From Sinorhizobium sp. BG8 (GTDB taxonomy: Bacteria; Pseudomonadota; Alphaproteobacteria; Rhizobiales; Rhizobiaceae), in NCBI RefSeq assembly GCF_016864555.1, contig NZ_CP044012.1:492501-556500 (forward strand): 64,000 nucleotides of DNA. The letters are read 5' to 3'. Below the pieces are notes generated by a model. The model searched no databases. It saw nothing but the letters and a program-made list of their open reading frames with translations, and was not told the DNA's origin. Shown here one piece after another: positions 39,031 to 48,737 of this stretch (positions within the stretch are counted from its first letter, which is position 1; each line of letters starts with the position of its first letter). The position numbers and the translations under genes were made by a program.

Positions 39031-40047
39031 TCAGGAATGCGTACCGCGGCCGTTCCTGAACGCGCTCGGGGGGATGCCTGCGAACCGGCGGAAGGCCCGG
39101 GTGAAGTCTGACTGCTGGCTATAGCCGAGGCGGCACGCAAGCTCCATGAGCGGCAGGTTCGTACGCAGGATCATCTCACTGGCGTATTCCATGCGCAGGC
39201 GCTCGATCTCGTCACGGAAGCACAGCCCTTCCGCAAGAAGCCGCCGCCGCAACGTGCGGGTGGAGAGACCGACCATGGCCGCGATGGCAGTCTGGTCCAT
39301 GGGTCCCTCGCCTATCCGCATTAAAACGGCCTGCCGAAGCCGGGTCGCCAATCCACCGTCCGCGCTGTCGTCGGGTACGGTAACGAACGATCCCGCCGCC
39401 CGGGCCGGCCTGTCGTGCAGCGCAGGCATTGAGAGCAGTGCCGCCGGAAACGCGAGGATGTTGCTCGGGAAGCCGTAGATGCACGTCAATCCGAAAGATG
39501 CGTCCAGGACACCCCGCCGACGGTCCGCCTCGTGCTCGAACACGATACTGTCGGGCCGGAAATCGGGGAGGAAGAAATCGCGTATCACCCCGTCGAAGAA
39601 GCCGAATGTAAACTCCACGTCGAAGGCGCGCGGCCATATGGCCGGATCCAGAATGCGGTACTCGATCAGCGCCAGCGCATCGCTGACCCTCAATCGAATG
39701 AGGCTGGCGGACTGGAGTTCGTTCATGGCATCGACGACACCGGCAAGAACCTGGTGAAGACGCGTGCCGCGGCGGAAGCCCGGGAACAGTTCCGGCAGGC
39801 CCGTGGGCACATAGGCCCGGCCGCACCGCCAGACCGCTGCCGGGTCGGGCATCGTCGTGCCTGCGCGTTGAAGGAATCCAACAAACTCGGCCAGGCCGAC
39901 CGTACCTGCCCCGGCAGAAGCCGGATCCTCCCCGCTGCCGGTCTTTTGGGCAATCAGATCCGGGTCCACACCCCTCGCGAGCAGCTCCGCACCGACGCCG
40001 GCGAGAATGCGTCTGTCGATACGGCCGCTCTGTCTTGCATGCTCCAT
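39031..40047 (-). CDS. AraC-family transcriptional regulator
   Basis: The 338-residue product has an N-terminal ligand-type domain (the arabinose-binding-like AraC_N layout of amine- and aromatic-linked regulators) and a C-terminal double helix-turn-helix. The first helix-turn-helix is around MDQTAIAAMVGLSTRTLRRR, and the second, MELACRLGYSQQSDFTRAFR, is followed by the family ending FAGIPPSAFR. The start at 40047 follows GGGGAGGATTGGCG. It may regulate the amine oxidase it converges on, but that is inferred from position only. Confidence 0.9.
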   Translation of the reverse strand: MEHARQSGRIDRRILAGVGAELLARGVDPDLIAQKTGSGEDPASAGAGTVGLAEFVGFLQRAGTTMPDPAAVWRCGRAYVPTGLPELFPGFRRGTRLHQVLAGVVDAMNELQSASLIRLRVSDALALIEYRILDPAIWPRAFDVEFTFGFFDGVIRDFFLPDFRPDSIVFEHEADRRRGVLDASFGLTCIYGFPSNILAFPAALLSMPALHDRPARAAGSFVTVPDDSADGGLATRLRQAVLMRIGEGPMDQTAIAAMVGLSTRTLRRRLLAEGLCFRDEIERLRMEYASEMILRTNLPLMELACRLGYSQQSDFTRAFRRFAGIPPSAFRNGRGTHS

Positions 40048-40163
40048 CGCCAATCCTCCCCTGACGACTGTAAGCAGACCTAGCACAGTATCGGGAGAGA
40101 CGCTTGCGTTTCAAGTGCCCGCCACCGGGCGCATATCCGAGAAACTCGACGCGGAAGCGGCCC

Positions 40164-41426
40164 TCAGACGATGAGAATGGCGCGAAAATCGTTGACGTTG
40201 GTCCCCGTCGGCCCGGGGACGAACAGATCGTCGGCAAGCGAAAAGGCAGACCAAGCGTCGTGTCCCGCAAGGTACGCCCGCGGATCGCCTCCGAGCGCTC
40301 TCATGCGCGGGGCCGAACCGCCGTCGGCGAAAGCTCCCGCGTTGTTCTCGGATCCGTCGATACCATCGGTATCGGCTGCCAGAGCGTGGATGCCGTCCAA
40401 ACCGTCGATGTCGAGGCAGAAGGAAAGCAGGAATTCGCTGTTGCGCCCGCCCTTGCCATAGCTTCCGCCACCTATCGTCACGGTCGTTTCGCCGCCTGAC
40501 AGGAGCACGACGGGCTTGGCAAAGGGACGGTTTCGACTTTGGACCTCGCGCGCGATGGCAGCGTGCATGCGGCCAATGTCGCGCGCCTCTCCCTCGATGG
40601 CGTCCGAAAGGATGACGGCGTCGATCCCGAAATCCCGTGCTCGAGCAGCTGCGGCCTCCAGCGAAACACGGGCAGATGCGATCACGTGGACCTCGTTGCC
40701 GGCGAATGCCGGATCGTCCGGAAGCGGTGCCGTCGATGCCTCGATGTGCCGAAGGACCTGCGCGGGGAGATCCATGCGATATTCAGCGATGATGTTCAGA
40801 GCATCCTGCGGAGTTGATCTGTCCGGCACCGTCGGCCCGGAAGCGACGAGCGCGGGATTATCCCCTGGAACGTCAGAGACGATAAGGCTCACGACCCGGG
40901 CCGGCGCGGCGGCACGGGCGAGCCGGCCGCCCTTGATGGTAGATACTTGCTTGCGCACCACGTTCATGGCCGAAATCGGCGCCCCGGATGCGAGAAGAGC
41001 CTTGTTGACCGCGATCTCGTCGTCAAGCGACAGGGTGCCGGCGGGCGCAGGCAGCAGCGACGAACCCCCACCAGAAATGAGTGCGATGACCAGGTCGTCC
41101 TCCGAGAGGTCCTTCACCGCCTCGAACAAGCGATTACTGGCGGCAATCCCCGCAAGATCGGGCACCGGATGGGCCGATTGCAGAATCTCGATGCTCCTGC
41201 AGGTCGCGATGGGCCCGTGGCGGTCCACCACCACCCCTTCGAGAGGCCCTTCCCAGAGACTTTCGAGCGCTGCAGCCATCTGGCTCGCAGCCTTGCCCGC
41301 CCCGATCACGACGGTACGTCCCCTCGGTCGAGCAGGCAGATTGGCACGGATCGCCGCGAGCGAGTCGGCGGCATCGACGGCACTTTCAAAAAGCGAAACG
41401 AGAAAGGCGCGGGGATCGGGAACCAT
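40164..41426 (-). CDS. Glycerate 2-kinase (MOFRL family, TtuD-like)
   Basis: The 420-residue cytoplasmic enzyme phosphorylates D-glycerate with ATP; the family is often annotated as hydroxypyruvate reductase TtuD. The N-terminal DUF4147 domain contains VVIGAGKAASQMAAALE and ALISGGGSSLLPAPAG. The C-terminal MOFRL domain contains VVLLSGGETTVTIGG, GKGGRNSEFLL and ADTDGIDGSENNAGA. It is the last gene of the transporter/GMC operon, 6 nt after the Dabb gene, so the substrate of that operon is probably broken down to glycerate or hydroxypyruvate (an inference). Confidence 0.9.
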   Translation of the reverse strand: MVPDPRAFLVSLFESAVDAADSLAAIRANLPARPRGRTVVIGAGKAASQMAAALESLWEGPLEGVVVDRHGPIATCRSIEILQSAHPVPDLAGIAASNRLFEAVKDLSEDDLVIALISGGGSSLLPAPAGTLSLDDEIAVNKALLASGAPISAMNVVRKQVSTIKGGRLARAAAPARVVSLIVSDVPGDNPALVASGPTVPDRSTPQDALNIIAEYRMDLPAQVLRHIEASTAPLPDDPAFAGNEVHVIASARVSLEAAAARARDFGIDAVILSDAIEGEARDIGRMHAAIAREVQSRNRPFAKPVVLLSGGETTVTIGGGSYGKGGRNSEFLLSFCLDIDGLDGIHALAADTDGIDGSENNAGAFADGGSAPRMRALGGDPRAYLAGHDAWSAFSLADDLFVPGPTGTNVNDFRAILIV

Positions 41427-41432
41427 GCCGCA

Positions 41433-41750
41433 TTAGTCCATTGTTTCAAGATCGTAGACAAGTACCCCCGCGAGCCCGCCTTCGGCCGCCGCAACGATCT
41501 TCGCGCCGGTCTTCCTGTGCTCCTCATCGACGAGATAGGCGTCGCGGGCGAAGCTGTCTGCGAAGTCGACGATGAAGCCGTCACAGAAGCCCTTGTCCAT
41601 ACCGGTCTCGGGACTGACGTTGGTGCCGGCGTGCACGGCGAGCAGGCCCGGCAGACGGTCCTTCAGCGCCGCGATCTCATCGAAGATCTCGGCCTTGTGC
41701 GCGACGGAGATTGTCGGCTTGAAGCGGATGAAAACACAATGGCGGATCAT
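41433..41750 (-). CDS. Dabb family (stress-responsive alpha/beta barrel) protein
   Basis: A 105-residue ferredoxin-like dimeric alpha/beta barrel protein. Visible family features are MIRHCVFIRFKPTISVAHKA at the start and the central GFCDGFIVDFADSFARDAYL segment. Its role is unknown; relatives are small enzymes or stress proteins. It is packed between a GMC oxidoreductase (10 nt) and the glycerate kinase gene (6 nt), so it probably works on an intermediate of this operon. The start at 41750 is preferred over the longer frame to 41858, which runs into the GMC gene. Confidence 0.85.
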   Translation of the reverse strand: MIRHCVFIRFKPTISVAHKAEIFDEIAALKDRLPGLLAVHAGTNVSPETGMDKGFCDGFIVDFADSFARDAYLVDEEHRKTGAKIVAAAEGGLAGVLVYDLETMD

Positions 41751-41760
41751 GGCGGTTCTC

Positions 41761-43416
41761 CTATCTGACACCGGCGCGGGCGCGTGGACGGGTATCGTTT
41801 CGCTCGTGAGAGAAGATAGCCGCCGGCAATGGCGGAACCTCACGGATGAGGTCGGCACCCTTTTCGCCGATCATGATCGTCGGTGCATTCGTGTTGCACG
41901 AGGGAACTCGCGGCATGACGGAACTGTCGCATACACGCAGTCCCTCGAGCCCGTGCACCCTGAGATCCAGGCCGACCACCGCATCGGATCCGGTTCCCAT
42001 CTTGCACGTGCCGACGGGATGGTGGTCGGTCTTTGCGTTGGCGCAGCCGTAGTCGAAGAGCTGCTCCTCGGTCACCACCTTTGGCCCGGGCAGGCGCTCC
42101 GCAAGGACGAAGGGTTTCAGCGCTGCCTGCTGCATGATTTCGCGCGCAATCCTCAAGCCCTCCAGCGACATGGTCCTGTCATGGGGGTCCGACCAGTAGT
42201 TGGGGTCGATCAATGGTGCCGCCGAAGGATCCGACGAGGAAAGCCGGACTGTGCCGCGCGACCGCGGATGCAGATAGGCGGAATTGAGCGTGACACCTGC
42301 GTTCTTCAGCTTCTCGACACCCGCCTCGATGCCGGACCCGAGGCCCAGATGGAACTGGATATCGGGCGAACGCGCATCGGGATCCGCATACCAGAATCCT
42401 CCGGTTTCAAATAGCGAGGAAGCAACCGGCCCGGTGCGGAACAGAAGATACTGGATGCCCGCCCACAGGGTACGGTGGAGTTTGGCGACCCCGTCATAGG
42501 TATGGTCACCGGTGCATTCCGATATCACGAAGAGGTCGAGGTGATCCTGAAGGTTGGAACCGACACCAGGCAGGTCATGCATCACCTTGACACCGACCGA
42601 CTTCAGGTGATCGGCCGGTCCGATACCCGATTGCAGAAGCAGCTTCGGCGAACCTATCGCTCCGGAGGAGACCAGCACCTCTCGCTCCGCACGAATGACT
42701 TCGGTCCCTCCTGACGTGACGACTTCGACGCCGACGGCGCGGCGCCCCTCGAGCACCACCCTGGCCACGCGCGCGCCGAGCTTGACGGTCAGGTTCTTGC
42801 GGTCCCTGATTGAGCCGAGATAGGCGAGCGAAGCGGACGAACGGCGGCGATTGCGCTGCGTCAGCTGATAGAAGCCGACGCCCGCTTGCTGCCTTCCATT
42901 GAAATCGTGGTTGTAGGGGATGCCAAGTTCCTGGCCCGCACGGATATAGGCATCGCAGATCGGAAGTGGCGAGACCGGCATGGAAACCCCGAGCGGACCG
43001 CCATAAGCGTGGTAGTCGTCCGCAAAGCGCTGGTTGTCCTCTGCACGCTTGAAATAGGGGAGGATCGAGCGGTAGTCCCAGCCTTCGCAACCCTCCTCCG
43101 ACGCCCAGAGATCATAGTCGGCGGCATTGCCACGCGTATAGAGCTGGGCATTGATCGATGAGCCACCACCGACGACCTTGGCCTGGGTGTAGCGAAGCAC
43201 GCGACCCTTCATGTGCTTCTGCGGTACCGTGTTCCAGCCCCAGCTGGCCACACCCTTGGTCATCTTTGCAAAACCCGCCGGCATGTGGAAGAGCGGGTTC
43301 CAGTCCCCACCGCCTGCCTCCAGCAGCAGCACACGAACCGAGGGATCTTCGCTCAGCCGATTGGCGAGAACGCATCCCGCAGGACCCGCGCCGGTAATGA
43401 TGTAGTCATAGGTCAT
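41761..43416 (-). CDS. GMC-family FAD oxidoreductase (choline/alcohol dehydrogenase-like)
   Basis: The 551-residue flavoenzyme has the N-terminal FAD motif YIITGAGPAGCVLANRLSED (residues 5-24), the GMC signature GGGSSINAQLYTRGNAADYD, a second signature SSGAIGSPKLLLQSGIGP and the C-terminal HPVGTCKMG catalytic-histidine segment followed by PSCNTNAPTIMIGEKGADLI. It oxidises an alcohol or polyol and passes electrons to the respiratory chain. It is the second GMC enzyme of the operon. The two differ clearly in sequence and so have different substrates or steps. Confidence 0.9.
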   Translation of the reverse strand: MTYDYIITGAGPAGCVLANRLSEDPSVRVLLLEAGGGDWNPLFHMPAGFAKMTKGVASWGWNTVPQKHMKGRVLRYTQAKVVGGGSSINAQLYTRGNAADYDLWASEEGCEGWDYRSILPYFKRAEDNQRFADDYHAYGGPLGVSMPVSPLPICDAYIRAGQELGIPYNHDFNGRQQAGVGFYQLTQRNRRRSSASLAYLGSIRDRKNLTVKLGARVARVVLEGRRAVGVEVVTSGGTEVIRAEREVLVSSGAIGSPKLLLQSGIGPADHLKSVGVKVMHDLPGVGSNLQDHLDLFVISECTGDHTYDGVAKLHRTLWAGIQYLLFRTGPVASSLFETGGFWYADPDARSPDIQFHLGLGSGIEAGVEKLKNAGVTLNSAYLHPRSRGTVRLSSSDPSAAPLIDPNYWSDPHDRTMSLEGLRIAREIMQQAALKPFVLAERLPGPKVVTEEQLFDYGCANAKTDHHPVGTCKMGTGSDAVVGLDLRVHGLEGLRVCDSSVMPRVPSCNTNAPTIMIGEKGADLIREVPPLPAAIFSHERNDTRPRARAGVR

Positions 43417-43499
43417 TCACGTTTCCTCAAATCTTCCTGCTGCGCGTCTTCCATGCGGGGCGCCTGCAACACTCGTCCTCGCCTCCCAAGAGGAAGCCG

Positions 43500-44276
43500 T
43501 CACAATCTTCCGATCGCCAGCCCTCCATCCGCCTGGATGACGGAGCCCGTGGCGAATGCGAAACTTCCGGACGCAAGCGCCGCGCATATCGCACCGATGT
43601 CGCCGGCCTCTCCCCAGCGCTTCATCGGAACGAGTCCGCCGTCGATCAGCGCGTCGTATTTGGCCGAGACCCCTGCCGTCATGTCGGTGCGGATGATACC
43701 GGGGCGGACCTCGAAGACACCGATGCCGGTTTCTGCAAGCCTCAGCGCAAGCCCCTGGCTGAATGCCGAGAGTCCCGCCTTGCTGATGCAATAGTCGAGC
43801 CTTTCCGGAGAACTCATTGATGCGGATACGGAAGTTATATTGATGATCGAACGCGAAACGGATGGCCTCGCGTCCGCCAGCATGGCTCTCACGACGGCCT
43901 GGGTGAAGAAGATCGTCCCGCGCAGATTGGTTGCAAGAATGGTGTCGAAGTTCTCCGGGCGGAGGTCAAGAAAATCGCCGCGTACGACCGAGGACATGCC
44001 TGCATTGTTGACGAGACAGTCGATGCGACCCAGGTTCGCGATAACGTCCTCGACGGTTTTCTGGTGACCGGAAACTTCGACGAGATCTGCCTTCAGATAG
44101 ATGGCCTCGGCGCCGTGCGCCCTCAGTTCGTCCAGAACCGTATCGGTCGGGCTTGGATCACCGATGCCGGTGAGCGCAATGTCATAACCGGATTTTGCCA
44201 GAGCCGTCGCGATGCCGAGGCCGATCCCGCGCCGGCCACCGGTGATCAAGGCAACGGGTCGCCCGCGCGTCGTCAT
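43500..44276 (-). CDS. Short-chain dehydrogenase (SDR, FabG-like)
   Basis: The 258-residue cytoplasmic NAD(P)-dependent SDR has the cofactor motif ITGGRRGIGLGIATAL (about residues 11-26), the NNAGM motif and the catalytic Tyr-Lys in LDYCISKAGLSAF. It probably reduces or oxidises a keto sugar or ketoacid intermediate. Its ATG overlaps the preceding GMC stop as ATGA. The gap to the next GMC gene is 83 nt. Confidence 0.88.
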   Translation of the reverse strand: MTTRGRPVALITGGRRGIGLGIATALAKSGYDIALTGIGDPSPTDTVLDELRAHGAEAIYLKADLVEVSGHQKTVEDVIANLGRIDCLVNNAGMSSVVRGDFLDLRPENFDTILATNLRGTIFFTQAVVRAMLADARPSVSRSIINITSVSASMSSPERLDYCISKAGLSAFSQGLALRLAETGIGVFEVRPGIIRTDMTAGVSAKYDALIDGGLVPMKRWGEAGDIGAICAALASGSFAFATGSVIQADGGLAIGRL

Positions 44277-45781
44277 GATCGCAGATCCTTCTCGGTTATG
44301 TGGTCGGCGACGCGCAGAGCCTGGCTCGCGATTGTCAGGGCCGGATTGACGGCCGCGGAGGTCGGCAGGAAGCTCGCATCGACCACGAATAGGTTCGGAT
44401 GGTCATAGGCACGGCAATAGACGTCCAGTGGCGACGTGGCCGGGTCGTTCCCCATCCTGATCGTCCCGCACTGGTGCGAGGGGGTCTTCTTGTCGAAGGG
44501 ACGCGACAGTACGATTGGAAAGCCTGCCGACTTCAGCACCGTCTTGAGCTTTGCCACGAGGTCGAGATGTGCGTCCCAATTGGTCCGATGCCACTTGAGC
44601 ACGATCCGATCGCCATTGACCATGATCCGGCTCTCCGGATGCGGGATATCCTCGCTCATCGCATAGAAGTCGATCGCGTGGGCGGAAATGCGATTGAGCA
44701 GCCATTCAGGCACGCTCGGCATGTTGGCCTTGAGGATGGCGCCTGAGATACGACCCAGAAGTTGCACATTGCCCAGCGGTGGACCGCCGTTGCCGTCGGA
44801 GAGATAGAAGTCGTTGAACCCGAACGTCTTCTGATAGATGGAGGTGTTGCGGTACCAGGGGGACATCGCAAGAACCGCGGAAGAATTGTGGTTCATGAAG
44901 TTGCGGCCGACCTGGTCGGAGGAATTGGCAAGACCGGTCGGGTTCTTCCCGTCGGCAGAGCGCAGCAGCAGCACCGACGACTGCACCGCGCCCGCGGAAA
45001 GGATGACGAGCTTCGGCGACACCGTCCTTGCCTCACCGTCCCTGGTAAAGTGAACGGTGGCGATGCGCTTCCCATCGGGAGAGGTTTCAAGCCGCGTGAC
45101 CGTGGAGTTCGTCTGCAGGCGCACGTTGCCATGCTGGAGTGCCAGCGCCAGAGCCACCGTCTCCGCATCCATCTTGCCATCGAAGGAATTCGGGTGGGCG
45201 TCCCAGGGCGTCTGCCCTTTTTTCAGCCATCGATCGATGTCGACGCCGAGCGGCAGGGAATAGGGGTGCATCCCGCGAGCCTTCAGTCGCGCGCGGACGT
45301 CGGCAATCGGCGCCTCGTCGGGGACGGGCGGAAATGCATAAGGCCTGGAATGATGTGGTTCGGTCGGATCCTCGTCCAGCGCGCCGCGGACCTGGTACAT
45401 CTGCTCCGCCATGCTGTACCAGGGTTCGAGCTCTTCGTACGGGAAAGGCCACGCCGGCGAAACCCCTTCCCTATGCTGCATCTCATCGAAGTCTTCCCGG
45501 CGATAACGCACGAGAACAGCGCCATAGAACTTCGAATTGCCGCCGACATTGTAGTAATTTCCGGGGTTGAATTCCTCCCCGTCGGCTTCGTACCAGGTCT
45601 CCTTGGGCCTGAAGTGTCCGCGCTGGAAGATGGCGCGCTGGTCGCGGTTTTCAGGCCGGTCCTCGATATGGCCGCCGGCCTCGAGGATCAGGATGCTGGC
45701 TCCGGTTGACGCAAGGCCGGCGGCGATGGTCGCGCCGCCAATGCCCGAGCCAATGATCACGATATCGGGATGCGAGGTCAT
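44273..45781 (-). CDS. GMC-family oxidoreductase (glucoside/sugar dehydrogenase-like)
   Basis: The 502-residue FAD enzyme has the motif IVIIGSGIGGATIAAGLAST (residues 7-26). NYYNVGGNSKFYGAVLVRYR is where sugar-oxidising GMC members have their second signature, and VDASFLPTSAAVNPALTIAS is the C-terminal FAD/substrate segment. The catalytic His is in SHQCGTIRMG. The NPALTIAS ending is typical of pyranose 2-oxidase and glucoside 3-dehydrogenase relatives, so oxidation of a sugar ring is plausible. It directly follows the transporter ATPase gene (9 nt). Confidence 0.85.
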   Translation of the reverse strand: MTSHPDIVIIGSGIGGATIAAGLASTGASILILEAGGHIEDRPENRDQRAIFQRGHFRPKETWYEADGEEFNPGNYYNVGGNSKFYGAVLVRYRREDFDEMQHREGVSPAWPFPYEELEPWYSMAEQMYQVRGALDEDPTEPHHSRPYAFPPVPDEAPIADVRARLKARGMHPYSLPLGVDIDRWLKKGQTPWDAHPNSFDGKMDAETVALALALQHGNVRLQTNSTVTRLETSPDGKRIATVHFTRDGEARTVSPKLVILSAGAVQSSVLLLRSADGKNPTGLANSSDQVGRNFMNHNSSAVLAMSPWYRNTSIYQKTFGFNDFYLSDGNGGPPLGNVQLLGRISGAILKANMPSVPEWLLNRISAHAIDFYAMSEDIPHPESRIMVNGDRIVLKWHRTNWDAHLDLVAKLKTVLKSAGFPIVLSRPFDKKTPSHQCGTIRMGNDPATSPLDVYCRAYDHPNLFVVDASFLPTSAAVNPALTIASQALRVADHITEKDLRS

Positions 45782-45790
45782 TGTGTCGTC

Positions 45791-46906
45791 TCAAGCGATG
45801 CGGCGCTGGCTCTCGGGATCGAAGAACACCGCCTTGTCGAGATTGAAAGCGAGCCTCGTCTTCTGCCCGGCGGCGATGCGGGCGTCGGCGCGAAGGCGCG
45901 CAACGATCTCCTTGCCGCCGAGATGAGTGACCGCGAAGGTGTCAGCGCCGGCAGGCTCGACAACCTCGATCATGCAATCTCCCTCGACGAGGGTCTTGGC
46001 GTTGCGGTCGGCACCATCAGGATCGGTCAGTGCTTCGGGACGTATACCGAAGACGACCTCGCGGCCGCGATAGCCTCCGAGGCCTTGCGGTGCGTTGGGC
46101 ACGGACAGGCGCAAAGGCTCGGCCTGCTGGCGGCTAAGGGTGACGGAAAGGCTGGAACTGTCGCCCTCGATCTTCGCCTTCAGCAGGTTCATCGCGGGCG
46201 AGCCCATGAAGTCGGCGACGAATATGTTCGCGGGATTGTTGTAGATCTCGGCGGGCGTGCCGAACTGCTGCAGCACGCCATCCTTCAACACTGCGATTTT
46301 GGTCGCCAGCGTCATTGCCTCGATCTGGTCGTGGGTGACGTAGACGATGGTTGTCTTCATGCGCTGGTGCAGACGCTTGATCTCGGTGCGCATGTCGACG
46401 CGCAGCTTGGCGTCGAGATTCGAGAGCGGCTCGTCGAAGAGAAAGAGCTTTGGATCGCGCACCAGCGCCCGGCCCATGGCCACGCGCTGGCGCTGGCCAC
46501 CGGAAAGCTGGCCCGGCTTTCGATCGAGCAGGTGACCGATCTGTAGCATTTCGGCGACCTGCTTGATTGCCTTTTCGCGCTCCTCCTTCGGCACTCCGCG
46601 AATTTCCATGCCGAAGGCGATGTTTCCGGCGACGGTCATGTTGGGGTAGAGCGCGTAGGACTGGAAAACCATGGCGATGTCGCGCTTCGAAGGATGCAGG
46701 CCTGCAACCGAGCGACCATCGATGGCGATGTCACCGGAGGTGATCGGTTCCAGTCCGGCAATGGTGTTGAGCAGCGTGGACTTGCCGCAGCCGGAAGGGC
46801 CGACGAGCACGAGGAACCCGCCCTGCTCAATTTCCAGGTTGATGTCCTTGAGGATTTCCAGCGCGCCATAGGACTTGCGAAGACTGCTGATCTTGAGAAA
46901 CGACAT
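45791..46906 (-). CDS. Sugar ABC transporter ATP-binding protein (UgpC/MalK-like)
   Basis: The 371-residue ATPase energises the CUT1 importer encoded upstream. It has Walker A GPSGCGKST (residues 36-44), Q-loop MVFQSYALYP, signature LSGGQRQR, Walker B LFLFDEPLSNLD and H-loop VYVTHDQIEAM. The C-terminal TOBE regulatory domain (about 240-371) ends VFFDPESQRRIA. It is full length, 4 nt after the permease gene. Confidence 0.93.
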   Translation of the reverse strand: MSFLKISSLRKSYGALEILKDINLEIEQGGFLVLVGPSGCGKSTLLNTIAGLEPITSGDIAIDGRSVAGLHPSKRDIAMVFQSYALYPNMTVAGNIAFGMEIRGVPKEEREKAIKQVAEMLQIGHLLDRKPGQLSGGQRQRVAMGRALVRDPKLFLFDEPLSNLDAKLRVDMRTEIKRLHQRMKTTIVYVTHDQIEAMTLATKIAVLKDGVLQQFGTPAEIYNNPANIFVADFMGSPAMNLLKAKIEGDSSSLSVTLSRQQAEPLRLSVPNAPQGLGGYRGREVVFGIRPEALTDPDGADRNAKTLVEGDCMIEVVEPAGADTFAVTHLGGKEIVARLRADARIAAGQKTRLAFNLDKAVFFDPESQRRIA

Positions 46907-46910
46907 GGTG

Positions 46911-47791
46911 TTATCCTTTCACGGCGCCGGACATCAGGCCGCGCACGAAATAGCGACCGGAGACGATGTAGACGATCAGGGTGGGCAGGGCGGCGAGGAT
47001 CGCGCCCGCAAAGTGGACGTTGTATTCCTTCACGCCGGTCGACGAGGAGACGAGGTTGTTCAGCGCGACGGTCATCGGCGTGGAATAGGGGCCGGAGAAG
47101 GAGGCACCGAACAGGAAGTCGTTCCAGATGTTGGTGAACTGCCAGATGACGGAGACGACGATGATCGGCCCTGATGATGGCAGGAGGATGCGGCGGAAGA
47201 TCTGGAAGAAGCTTGCCCCGTCGATCTGTGCGGCGCGCACCAGCTCGGTCGGGAAGTTCTCATAGTAGTTGCGGAAGTAGAGCGTGGTGAAGCCGATGCC
47301 ATAGATCACGTGGACCATGATCAGGCCCCAGATCGAGCCGGCAATCCCGAAGATGCCCAGCATGCGCGCCATCGGGATCAGCACGATCTGGAAGGGAATG
47401 AAGCAGGAGAGCAGCAGCAGGCCGAAGAACACGTTCGAACCGCGGAAAGGCCATTTCGTAAGCACGTATCCGTTCAGCGCGCCGACGATCGTGGATATCG
47501 CCACGGCCGGGACGACCATCAGGATCGAGTTGATGAAGAATGGGCGAAGGCCTGTCGGCTGCACGCCGATCTGAGCCGTCGACCAGGCCGAGAGCCACGG
47601 ATCGATCGTCCATACCTGCGGAAGGTTCAGCATGCCGCCCTGGCGAATTTCCTCCAGCGGCTTGAACGAGTTGACCAGCATCACATAGAGCGGCAACAGG
47701 TAGTAGATCGCGAAGATGATCAGCGCCGTATAGATGAGCGCGCGCGTCAGGCGATCATGGCTGATGACGTTTTCGGGCTAGCGGCGCTCAT
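46911..47791 (-). pseudogene. Sugar ABC permease (MalG-type), frameshifted near codon 6
   Basis: The main frame encodes six membrane segments and the EAA coupling motif ELVRAAQIDGASFFQIFRRI. As an ORF it starts only at TTG 47696, cutting off the first helix. The natural start is ATG 47791, overlapping the upstream permease stop as ATGA and giving MSAASP. That frame stops after about 14 codons. Adding one C or G in the AGCCCG stretch (47774-47777) joins it to ENVISHDRLTRALIYTALII and the first helix, for a normal 293-residue permease. Either a base is missing from the assembly or the importer is inactive. It would pair with the permease at 47788. Confidence 0.78.
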
Positions 47792-48669
47792 CGTCCTTTG
47801 CCTCCACGGATTTCGGAATAGAGATAGGGGACGATGATGGAGAAGATCATGATCAGCATGATGATCGCCGAGGACGCGCCTATGCCCATCTGGTTGCGGG
47901 TAAAGGTGTAGGAATACATGAAGGTCGCCGGAAGTTCGGTCGCCTGTCCCGGACCGCCACCCGTGAGCGCGATGACCAGGTCGTAGGCCTTGATCGCAAG
48001 GTGCGCGAGGACCACGAAGGCCGAGAGAAAGATGGGACGCATCAAGGGGATGATGATGCGGCGATAAACGGTCACGGTGGTGGCGCCGTCGATCTGGGCG
48101 GCCTTGATGATCTCGTTGTCGACGCCGCGAAGGCCGGCCAGGAACATCGCCATGACGAAGCCGGAAGACTGCCAGACAGCCGCGATGACGACGCAGTAGA
48201 TCGCGTAGTTGCGGTCCTTGATCCAGTTGAACGAGAAGCTTTCCCAGCCCCACAGGTGCATGGTGTTCTCGAGACCGATGCCGGGATCGAGGAACCACTT
48301 CCACGCCGTGCCGGTAACGATGAACGAAAGCGCCATCGGATAGAGATAGATCGGTCGCAGCAGGCCCTCGATGCGGATCCTCTGGTCGAGCAGGATCGCC
48401 AGGCCGAGGCCGAGAACGCTGCATATGACGATATAGAGCGAGGCGAAGATCGCCAGGTTCGTGATCGCACGCCACCAGTGTGGCAGCGCCCAGAGCTTCA
48501 CATAGTTGGACAGCCCGACGAAGTTGTAGGAGGGCAGCATCCTGCTGTCTGTCAGAGACAGAAGGCCCGTATAGGCGATGAAGCCGTAGACGAACACCAG
48601 GACGATGAGAAAGCTGGGGGCGAGCACGAGCTTCGGGAGAAGCTCCTGCAGCCGGCTGCGGCTATCCAT
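47788..48669 (-). CDS. Sugar ABC transporter permease (MalF-type)
   Basis: A 293-residue inner-membrane protein with six predicted helices, starting with LVLAPSFLIVLVFVYGFIAY. The EAA motif is LRGVDNEIIKAAQIDGATTV (about residues 185-204). It forms the translocation path with the second permease. It is preceded by a 171 bp spacer with a repeat element and the binding-protein gene, and followed by the second permease (ATGA overlap). Confidence 0.92.
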   Translation of the reverse strand: MDSRSRLQELLPKLVLAPSFLIVLVFVYGFIAYTGLLSLTDSRMLPSYNFVGLSNYVKLWALPHWWRAITNLAIFASLYIVICSVLGLGLAILLDQRIRIEGLLRPIYLYPMALSFIVTGTAWKWFLDPGIGLENTMHLWGWESFSFNWIKDRNYAIYCVVIAAVWQSSGFVMAMFLAGLRGVDNEIIKAAQIDGATTVTVYRRIIIPLMRPIFLSAFVVLAHLAIKAYDLVIALTGGGPGQATELPATFMYSYTFTRNQMGIGASSAIIMLIMIFSIIVPYLYSEIRGGKGR

Positions 48670-48737
48670 GATCAGTTACCACCGTTGACGTGTCGTTTGC
48701 ATGCGAGGGACGCCCGTCCCTCCTCTGCCTGCCGGCA

